NCBI GenBank assembly: GCA_900542565.1 | Contig: UQOC01000018.1 | Location: 1-39,721, forward strand | From: an uncultured Eubacteriales bacterium | GTDB taxonomy: Bacteria > Bacillota > Clostridia > Peptostreptococcales > Anaerovoracaceae | Direction: 5' to 3' | Length of the DNA: 39,721 nt | Shown here: positions 33,858 to 39,721 of the stretch, piece by piece | How the letters are laid out: every line of letters starts with the position of its first letter | Numbering within the stretch: the first letter of the stretch is position 1 | Made by a program: the position numbers and the translations under genes | The notes under the pieces: generated by a model | Database searches by the model: none | What the model was told of the DNA's origin: nothing | The model's input: the letters and a program-made list of their open reading frames with translations, nothing else

Positions 33858-35135
33858 TTGGAAAATTATCATATAGACGGAGGAGTCCCTCTTAGGGGAG
33901 AATACCGTGTCAGAGGCGCAAAAAATTCCGCTCTGCCCGTGCTTGCCGCAACCGTATGCAGAGGTGCGGCATACGAAATATACGACTGCCCCAGGATCGG
34001 GGATGTCTTTGCCATGGAGGAAATACTAAGATCCCTGGGGGCAAAGACCAAATGGGAAAAAGACTGCATCCTAGTGGACAGCAGAGGAATAGACAGATTC
34101 GCCGTTCCCGAACGACTTATGGCTGAAATGCGTTCGTCGGTCTTTCTGATGGGAAGCTTGCTTGCCCGCAGCGGAGAAGCCGTGATACATAGACCGGGAG
34201 GATGCAACATAGGAAAACGGCCAATAGACATCCATATGGACGGCCTTGAACAGCTTGGATTTCATGTGGAAGCAGAGGGCGAGCGGATAAGCTGCAAAGG
34301 ATTCTGCTCTGGAGGAAAGATCACATTGCCTTATCCAAGCGTAGGAGCCACTGAAAATCTCATGATGGCCGCTCTGGCAGGAAACGGGGATACCATAATA
34401 CAAAACTGTGCCATAGAACCGGAGATCGCTGATCTGCAGGGCTTTCTGCGGACGGCAGGATTTCAGGTATTCGGTGCAGGAACAGATACTATATTCATCA
34501 AAGGGGCAGGACGCGGCCAGAAGGCAGCCGGTTCTGATGTGATGTATTTTCTGCTGGAAGACAGGATAGAGGCGGCGACCTACATGACTGCCGTCCTTGG
34601 AACAGGAGGCAGGGCTGTTTTCAGGAACATAAGAGCCGAATTGATGAAAGAGGTCCTCAGATGCTTTGAAAGAATGGGGGCCATGGTCAGAAATTATGAA
34701 AATGTAATAGAGGTATGGTCTGCAGGCCGGCTGAAAAGCCCCGGCATGATAGTCACACAGCCATATCCGGGATTTCCCACGGACTGCCAGCCTCAGCTGA
34801 TGACCTTGTGTTCTGCGGCAAAGGGCCTGACAACAGTAAGAGAAGAGATATTTGAAAGCAGGTTCACCCACAGGAAAGACCTGGTCAAAATGGGAGCAGA
34901 TATTGAAACTTGCGGTAAAAATGCTATAATAAAAGGAGTAAGATCCCTGAAGGGAGCGGAGACAGAGGCGCTGGACCTGAGAGGGGGCGCCGCCCTCGTG
35001 ATCGCCGGTCTGATGGCTGAAGGAAAGACGGTGGTCCGGAACGCTTTCCATGTGCAGAGAGGTTATGAAGATCTGGATGCGTCCCTCAGAGCATTAGGTG
35101 GTATTATTGAAACGAAAAGAGAAAAAGAGACATAA
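33858..35135 (+). CDS. murA: UDP-GlcNAc 1-carboxyvinyltransferase MurA
   Basis: This 425-aa enzyme carries out the first committed step of peptidoglycan synthesis, moving enolpyruvate from PEP to UDP-GlcNAc. The UDP-GlcNAc/PEP region starts VRGAKNSALPVLAA. The fosfomycin-sensitive catalytic cysteine is present as Cys116 in RPGGCNIGKRPIDIH, equal to Cys115 of E. coli. Later landmarks are PSVGATENLMMAAL, GFPTDCQPQLMTL and DLRGGAALVIAGL. The start is TTG 33858 because GGAGG lies 8 nt upstream; a GTG at 33849 would overlap that site. The 3' end overlaps divIB by 29 nt. Here it occupies the place where many Firmicutes have murB. Confidence 0.95.
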   Translation: MENYHIDGGVPLRGEYRVRGAKNSALPVLAATVCRGAAYEIYDCPRIGDVFAMEEILRSLGAKTKWEKDCILVDSRGIDRFAVPERLMAEMRSSVFLMGSLLARSGEAVIHRPGGCNIGKRPIDIHMDGLEQLGFHVEAEGERISCKGFCSGGKITLPYPSVGATENLMMAALAGNGDTIIQNCAIEPEIADLQGFLRTAGFQVFGAGTDTIFIKGAGRGQKAAGSDVMYFLLEDRIEAATYMTAVLGTGGRAVFRNIRAELMKEVLRCFERMGAMVRNYENVIEVWSAGRLKSPGMIVTQPYPGFPTDCQPQLMTLCSAAKGLTTVREEIFESRFTHRKDLVKMGADIETCGKNAIIKGVRSLKGAETEALDLRGGAALVIAGLMAEGKTVVRNAFHVQRGYEDLDASLRALGGIIETKREKET

Positions 35136-35856
35136 AAAGCCAAAGATAAATTTTTGGCTCAAATTGCTGATAGTACTGGCTGCAGCCGCCGGGATCTATC
35201 TTTTTGCCTCATCTTCCATGTTCGATGTGACGGCTTATGAGGTAGAAGGGAATTCCTACTATACAGACGAGGAGATCCTGGTAATGGGCAACTGCAAGAC
35301 CGGCGGCAATATTTTCTGGGGGACCGACTGCGGAGACATCAAAGAGCGCCTGGAACAGAACGCCTACATGGAAAAGGTAAAGGTCAGACGGATACTGCCG
35401 GATACCATCAGGATAGAGGTGACCGAAAGAGTCCAGACGGCCGCATTAGTATACGGTGAACACTATGTGGTCATAGACGGAGAAGGTATAGTCCTGAGAA
35501 ATGTGGAAGTAGAGCCTCAGCTCACTCTGATAAAGGGGATGACCATAACCAAGATAGAGGAAGGCCAGGCTGTGGAGGTTGAGGAAAAGGTCAGATTCAG
35601 GCAGATAATGGATATGCTGGGCACCATGAACGAAAACGATATGTATTTTGTAAGGGTGGAGATCTCCGAAGCCGGAGTAAAGGCATATGTCCTTGAAAAC
35701 CTCATGTGCCAGGGAACGCCGCAGGACATAACCTCCTCAATGGAGGCCGGATACCTGCAGGAAGCAGTGAGGGAACTTTTCAGCAGGGGAATAGAAAGAG
35801 GCACCTTAAAAGTCAGCGGTGATGAATACATTTCTTTCAGCCCTGAGATAGATTAA
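35107..35856 (+). CDS. divIB: FtsQ/DivIB-type cell division protein
   Basis: This 249-aa bitopic membrane protein has a Lys/Arg-rich cytoplasmic tail (KRKEKKRHKKPKINF), one transmembrane helix (about 16-35, LKLLIVLAAAAGIYLFASS) and an extracellular POTRA-like domain (FDVTAYEVEGNSYYTDEEIL), followed by a beta domain (YGEHYVVIDGEGIVLRNVE). It holds the FtsL-DivIC pair at the septum. The start is TTG 35107 with AGGTGG 5 nt upstream; a GTG nine bases earlier overlaps that site. The first 29 nt lie inside murA in another frame, so the two are probably coupled. Confidence 0.88.
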   Translation: MKRKEKKRHKKPKINFWLKLLIVLAAAAGIYLFASSSMFDVTAYEVEGNSYYTDEEILVMGNCKTGGNIFWGTDCGDIKERLEQNAYMEKVKVRRILPDTIRIEVTERVQTAALVYGEHYVVIDGEGIVLRNVEVEPQLTLIKGMTITKIEEGQAVEVEEKVRFRQIMDMLGTMNENDMYFVRVEISEAGVKAYVLENLMCQGTPQDITSSMEAGYLQEAVRELFSRGIERGTLKVSGDEYISFSPEID

Positions 35857-35904
35857 AAAATATGCCAAGAATGGCGAAAAAATAATGCAATGAGTATTCA
35901 AATA

Positions 35905-35913
35905 TGATACAAT
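35905..35913 (+). promoter_or_regulatory. possible extended -10 promoter of ftsZ
   Basis: TGATACAAT (35905-35913) is an extended -10 element. The -35 region (ATGCAA, 35885-35890) matches weakly at 17-nt spacing. It lies 39 nt before ftsZ and would let ftsZ be expressed separately from the upstream genes. Confidence 0.4.
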
Positions 35914-35952
35914 AAAAAAGATAATGGGGAAATACCAAGGAGGAAGATCAGG

Positions 35953-37128
35953 ATGCTACAGATCGAGACTGATATGGAAAAAGCGGCAGTGATAAAAGTC
36001 ATCGGTGTCGGCGGCGGCGGATGCAACGCTGTTAACCGAATGGTCGAGGCAGGCCTTCAGGGCGTGGAATTTATTGCCGTTAATACAGATAGACAAGCTT
36101 TGAGCAGATGCGTTGCTGAAACAAAGATACAGATAGGTGAGAAACTTACGAGAGGACTTGGAGCGGGAGCCAATCCCGAAATAGGCCAGAGAGCCGCCGA
36201 GGAGACTCTCGATGAAATATCGGCCATAATCGACGGGGCCGACATGATATTCGTTACAGCCGGAATGGGCGGCGGCACAGGAACAGGAGCTGCGCCTATA
36301 ATAGCCAAGACTGCCAGGGACATGGGCATCCTGACCGTAGGCGTAGTGACAAAGCCGTTTTCATTTGAGGGCGCCAAGAGGAGAAAACAGGCTGAACTGG
36401 GTATCAGCTTCTTAAAGAGATATGTAGATTCGCTTGTAGTGGTTCCCAACGACAAATTGCTGCAGAACTGTGAAAAGAATACTTCCATGATAGAAGCTTT
36501 CCGCATGGCAGACGATGTGCTCAGACAGGGAGTGCAGGGAATATCCGATCTGATATCCGATTTTGCCCTGATAAATGTGGACTTTGCCGATGTAAAGTCG
36601 GTAATGACCGACAGAGGCATCGCTCACATGGGTACCGGTCACGGCAAGGGCGAAAAGAGGGCACAGGAAGCCGTTACGGCAGCCATCGAGAGCCCGCTGC
36701 TTGAGACCACCATCGAAGGAGCAAAAGCGATCCTGCTGTATGTATCCGGCGGATATGATCTGGGCATGCTGGAGGTCAGCGAGATCGCCGGTATGGTAGA
36801 AGAAAAGGCTGACAGAGACTGCATACTCATCTTTGGCGCAGCAGTCAACGAGGAAATGCAGGACGAGATCGCAATTACAGTCATAGCTACAGGATTTGAC
36901 GAAGGGCTGGAAAACGACGAAAAAGCCGGCGGCGAAAAAAAAGAAGAAAAACCTTCAGTAGGTTTAGATGGTTCGGCACAGAAAGATCAGGCTGACGAAG
37001 GACCGCAGGAAGAAGTGGTGTTCGGTCAGGTAGAAGGTCTTACGGGCACAGAGAGGACACTTCAGGATATATTGAACAGCGAAGAAGAGGGAACCACCAA
37101 GTTTGAGATCCCGGACTTTCTAAAATAA
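35953..37128 (+). CDS. ftsZ: cell division GTPase FtsZ
   Basis: This 391-aa tubulin-like GTPase forms the Z-ring. It has [27 protein letters not shown], the GTP loop GGGTGTG (106-112), [15 protein letters not shown], and the T7 loop [12 protein letters not shown] with the catalytic Asp. A charged linker of about 50 residues rich in Glu, Lys and Gly follows, and the C-terminal tail FEIPDFLK is the peptide that binds partners such as FtsA, SepF or ZapA-type proteins. GGAGG lies 9 nt before the ATG. No ftsA gene precedes it, which is unusual, so SepF or an ftsA elsewhere must tether the ring. Confidence 0.97.
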   Translation: MLQIETDMEKAAVIKVIGVGGGGCNAVNRMVEAGLQGVEFIAVNTDRQALSRCVAETKIQIGEKLTRGLGAGANPEIGQRAAEETLDEISAIIDGADMIFVTAGMGGGTGTGAAPIIAKTARDMGILTVGVVTKPFSFEGAKRRKQAELGISFLKRYVDSLVVVPNDKLLQNCEKNTSMIEAFRMADDVLRQGVQGISDLISDFALINVDFADVKSVMTDRGIAHMGTGHGKGEKRAQEAVTAAIESPLLETTIEGAKAILLYVSGGYDLGMLEVSEIAGMVEEKADRDCILIFGAAVNEEMQDEIAITVIATGFDEGLENDEKAGGEKKEEKPSVGLDGSAQKDQADEGPQEEVVFGQVEGLTGTERTLQDILNSEEEGTTKFEIPDFLK

Positions 37129-37135
37129 GATAGGC

Positions 37136-37158
37136 AGAGCCGGTGAAAAGCCGGCTCT
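37136..37158 (+). terminator. hairpin after ftsZ, weak terminator
   Basis: AGAGCCGG pairs with CCGGCTCT around a 7-nt loop 7 nt after the ftsZ stop. No T tract follows, so termination may be partial and the next gene may be read through from ftsZ. Confidence 0.4.
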
Positions 37159-37201
37159 TGTGGTAGATTCACGATGTGGCAGGAGCATGATCCGCAGGGA
37201 A

Positions 37202-37981
37202 ATGACAACGATAACATCCAGAGACAATCAGATATATAAATTTGTCCAAAAGCTTGAAACAAAAAAATACAGGGATAAGACCGGCCTTTATCTCATCGAG
37301 GGAGAAAATCTCGTAGCCGAGGCTGCCGGCCATAGAGCGGATATGGAAACCATCCTGATCCGTGACGGATACAGCGGCCCTCTGCCGGGCGGGACCGCCC
37401 GGAATATCCTGACGGTGGACAGAGGCCTTTTTGACAAGCTGGCAGACACCAGGACCAGTCAGGGGATCATGGCCATAGTCAGAAAACCTGTTTTTTCCTC
37501 GGAAGAATTTATCCGCAAGGGAGCACCGGGGAATTTTGTCGTTTTAGACAGGCTTCAGGATCCGGGAAACATAGGGACCATCATCAGGACTGCCGATGCG
37601 GCGGGATATTCTCTGGTGATGGCCATGAAGGGAACGGCCGATGTGTTCTCGCCAAAGGTGGTGAGAGCCGCCGCCGGGTCTTTGTTCCGGGTGCCTGTGG
37701 CCTTTGTGGACTCGGAAGAGGAGCTTCTGCGATTTATCAGGGCTGCCAGCAAGAAGCTCACAGCGACTTGTCTTGACGGCGGCCTTACATACTATGAGGC
37801 AGATCTTTCCCGCGACATTGCCCTTGTCATTGGCAACGAAGGGGGAGGTGTCAGCAGGAGCCCCATGGAAAATGCTCAGCAGAAAGTCAGCATACCGATG
37901 AAAGGGACCATAGAATCCCTCAACGCTTCAGTCGCGGCGGCCCTCATCATGTACGAGGCCGTCAGAGCAGAGAGCGCTTGA
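37202..37981 (+). CDS. SpoU/TrmH-family RNA 2'-O-methyltransferase (YsgA-like)
   Basis: This 259-aa SPOUT methyltransferase has an N-terminal RNA-binding domain (TSRDNQIYKFVQKL, LYLIEGENLVAEA) and a C-terminal trefoil-knot domain. The three SpoU motifs are FVVLDRLQDPGNIGTIIRTA, ALVIGNEGGGVS and IPMKGTIESLNASVAAAL. The same gene lies before pheST in Bacillus (ysgA), which supports the match. The RNA target is unknown. The start is uncertain: ATG 37202 fits the family, but AGGGA is only 1 nt before it. ATG 37187 and GTG 37160 are alternatives without a well-placed ribosome binding site. Confidence 0.9.
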   Translation: MTTITSRDNQIYKFVQKLETKKYRDKTGLYLIEGENLVAEAAGHRADMETILIRDGYSGPLPGGTARNILTVDRGLFDKLADTRTSQGIMAIVRKPVFSSEEFIRKGAPGNFVVLDRLQDPGNIGTIIRTADAAGYSLVMAMKGTADVFSPKVVRAAAGSLFRVPVAFVDSEEELLRFIRAASKKLTATCLDGGLTYYEADLSRDIALVIGNEGGGVSRSPMENAQQKVSIPMKGTIESLNASVAAALIMYEAVRAESA

Positions 37982-38023
37982 TCTGAAAACAATTTTATTT
38001 TGATATAAATCGAGAGGTTACAA

Positions 38024-39046
38024 ATGCAAGAAAAATTGAAAAATATCCTGGAAGAATCAAAGAAACAGCTTGAAAACGCTTCGACCCTCCAGGAGGCCGA
38101 AGAAACGAGAGTAAAAATACTGGGCAAAAAAGGAGCCCTCACCGAAATACTCAGGTCCATGGGAAGCCTTTCCCCGGAGGAAAGAAAGCAGCTGGGACAG
38201 GCAGCCAACCAGGTAAGAGCTGAGATCGAGAAAATGCTGGCCGATACTGTCAGCAGGCTCAAAGAAAAGGCCAGAGAAGCCAAGTTTGCCGCCGAGACCA
38301 TAGATGTGACAGAGCCGGGCAAGTCTCACAAACTGGGCGCCAAGCACCCTATCACCGTTACCATAGAGGAAATATCCAAAGTGTTCAAGTCCATGGGATT
38401 CTCCCTGGCAGAGGGACCGGAAGTAGAGACTGTTTTCTACAACTTTGACGCCCTCAATGCCGGACCTTACCATCCGTCAAGGGACCTGACAGACACTTTT
38501 TATATCAACGACGAAGTCCTGCTCAGGACCCAGACCTCACCTGTACAGGTAAGGACATTGCTGGCCCAGAAGCCTCCAATCAGGGTGTTCGCTCCGGGAA
38601 GATGCTTCCGCTGCGATACTCCCGATGCCACCCATTCGCCGATGTTCCATCAGGTGGAAGGACTGGTAGTAGACGAGGGCATAACCATGGCTGACCTCAA
38701 AGGCGTGCTGGACAGCTTTGCAAAGCAGATGTTCGGCTCAGAAACCAGGACCAAATTCAGGCCTCATCATTTCCCGTTCACCGAACCGTCAGCTGAAATG
38801 GATGTATCCTGCTTCAAATGCGGAGGAAAAGGCTGCCGCGTATGCAAAGGCAGCGGCTGGATCGAGATCCTCGGCTGCGGCATGGTACACCCCAATGTGC
38901 TCAAGGTCGGCGGAGTGGATACGGAAAAATATACCGGATTCGCTTTCGGCGTAGGCGTTGAAAGGATCGCCATGCTCAAATACGGAATAGACGACATAAG
39001 GCTCATGTACGAAAACGATGTTCGCTTCATCGAGCAATTCAAATAG
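38024..39046 (+). CDS. pheS: phenylalanine-tRNA ligase alpha subunit
   Basis: This 340-aa class II synthetase subunit charges tRNA-Phe in an alpha2-beta2 tetramer. It has an N-terminal coiled coil (1-90) and then the catalytic core, with LGAKHPITVTIEEI, AEGPEVETVFYNFDALN, motif 2 RCDTPDATHSPMFHQVEG, a four-Cys loop (CFKCGGKGCRVCKGSG) and motif 3 GFAFGVGVERIAML. GAGAGG precedes the ATG. The only gap upstream is 42 nt, so no room exists for a T-box leader. The pheT start follows 14 nt after the stop. Confidence 0.97.
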   Translation: MQEKLKNILEESKKQLENASTLQEAEETRVKILGKKGALTEILRSMGSLSPEERKQLGQAANQVRAEIEKMLADTVSRLKEKAREAKFAAETIDVTEPGKSHKLGAKHPITVTIEEISKVFKSMGFSLAEGPEVETVFYNFDALNAGPYHPSRDLTDTFYINDEVLLRTQTSPVQVRTLLAQKPPIRVFAPGRCFRCDTPDATHSPMFHQVEGLVVDEGITMADLKGVLDSFAKQMFGSETRTKFRPHHFPFTEPSAEMDVSCFKCGGKGCRVCKGSGWIEILGCGMVHPNVLKVGGVDTEKYTGFAFGVGVERIAMLKYGIDDIRLMYENDVRFIEQFK

Positions 39047-39060
39047 GAGGCTGCTGAATT

Positions 39061-39721
39061 ATGATAGTTTCACTGGAATGGTTAAAAGATTATACAGATG
39101 TAAATGTCACTCCCGAAGAATTCTGCGACAGGATGATAATGTCCGGCTCCAATCTGGAGACCATGGAACATGTGGGCTGCGACATGGAAAATGTAGTAGT
39201 AGGCAAGATAGTTAAGATAGAAAAGCACCCGGACGCCGACAAGCTGGTCATATGCCGGGTGGATATAGGAAAGGAAGAACCGGTACAGATAGTGACCGGA
39301 GCTCCCAATGTGTTCGAGGGAGCCTATGTGCCTGTGGCCCTTGACGGCAGCAGGATACCGGGACCTCTCCACGGACAGCCTAAGCAGGAAGGCGGAGTGA
39401 CCATCAAAGCCGGAAAGCTCAGAGGGGTAGAATCAGAGGGCATGCTCTGCTCTTTCGGAGAACTGGGCTTCATCGACAAAGTTGTTCCTGTGGACATGAG
39501 AGACGGCATATGGATCCTGGGCGAGGAATATCCGCTCGGAATGGATTTTGCCAAGGCCCTGGAACTGGACGACTATGTCATAGACTTTGAGATAACCCCA
39601 AACAGGCCTGACTGCCTTTCCATGGTAGGCATGGCGCGCGAAGTGGGAGCTATGTACCAGAAGCCCTATACAAGCCCCTTGGCCGAGATGGCTGGCAAGC
39701 TCGAGCTTAGCAAGGAAGCGG
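39061..39721 (+). CDS. pheT: phenylalanine-tRNA ligase beta subunit, 5' part (runs off the window)
   Basis: The first 220 residues are present; the family length is about 800. The N-terminus (MIVSLEWLKDYTDVNVTPEE) is followed by the EMAP-like tRNA-binding domain (VVVGKIVKIEKHPDADKLVI, IVTGAPNVFEGAYVPVAL, LRGVESEGMLCS). The beginning of the next domain is DFEITPNRPDCLSMVGMARE. AGGAGG lies 10 nt before the ATG and the gene is co-transcribed with pheS. The frame is open to the last base, so it is cut only by the window edge. Confidence 0.95.
   Translation, partial: MIVSLEWLKDYTDVNVTPEEFCDRMIMSGSNLETMEHVGCDMENVVVGKIVKIEKHPDADKLVICRVDIGKEEPVQIVTGAPNVFEGAYVPVALDGSRIPGPLHGQPKQEGGVTIKAGKLRGVESEGMLCSFGELGFIDKVVPVDMRDGIWILGEEYPLGMDFAKALELDDYVIDFEITPNRPDCLSMVGMAREVGAMYQKPYTSPLAEMAGKLELSKEA

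Noticed and set aside
37982..38023. Possible T-box riboswitch before pheS
   Set aside because: Only 42 nt separate the upstream stop and pheS, too short for a T-box leader, and no specifier or antiterminator structure is visible.

Overview
The window joins two very different kinds of DNA. Bases 1 to about 10,860 are GC-rich, favour C/G-ending codons, and carry the accessory half of a Tn1549/CTn-type integrative conjugative element (ICE). About 12,140 to the right end is lower-GC chromosome that uses many ATA (Ile) and AGA/AGG (Arg) codons, with pepP, an ABC-transporter operon, a complete-looking dcw (division and cell wall) cluster and the start of pheST. The dcw gene order, a MurE of the meso-diaminopimelate type, DivIB/FtsL-type divisome proteins and the Tn1549-type element all point to an anaerobic Firmicute of class Clostridia. 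The codon style would suit a Family XIII/Anaerovoracaceae-like lineage, but that is a guess.

ICE part (1-10,964): a run of plus-strand genes encoding DUF4315, DUF4366 (surface protein), a small Cys protein, an unknown protein, topoisomerase III, two unknown small proteins, an ArdC-like/YodL/DUF4316 fusion, a TTRAP-like protein, and the N-terminal half of the very large ICE helicase/methylase-type protein. Intrinsic-terminator-like hairpins separate sub-blocks. Inside the last gene, a complete TnpV gene is read in the +1 frame, so about 354 bp code for two proteins. No integrase, relaxase or coupling protein lies in this window.

Junction (10,862-12,160): the large ICE gene breaks off into an IS630-type transposase remnant (minus strand), then the 3' half of an ABC exporter gene, then a frameshifted remnant of an ATC-hydrolase-family gene (minus strand). 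It ends at a 20-bp palindrome that overlaps the predicted pepP promoter. This looks like a decayed element boundary.

Chromosome, left block (12,284-21,945): pepP (+) converges on a minus-strand operon of ABC ATPase, FtsX-like permease with a long coiled coil, a small membrane protein and a Cof-type HAD phosphatase. Upstream are an unknown multispanning membrane protein (TTG start), a 75-residue single-TM protein with its own promoter and terminator, and a 383-residue protein with about 40 cysteines. The promoter region of the Cys-rich gene resembles a mother-cell (SigK-type) promoter, so it may be a spore-coat or exosporium protein.

Chromosome, right block (22,050-39,721): mraZ-rsmH-ftsL-ftsI/spoVD-murE-murF-mraY-murD-ftsW/spoVE-murG-murA-divIB-ftsZ, then a SpoU/TrmH-family RNA methyltransferase, pheS and the first part of pheT. 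The mraZ promoter carries three TGG-type repeats at exact 10-bp spacing, matching the known layout of MraZ operators. Together these genes make cytoplasmic peptidoglycan precursors (MurA, E, F, D), the lipid intermediates (MraY, MurG), the polymerase/transpeptidase pair (FtsW and the class B PBP) and the division ring scaffold (FtsZ, DivIB, FtsL). murB, murC, ddl and ftsA are absent from the cluster.
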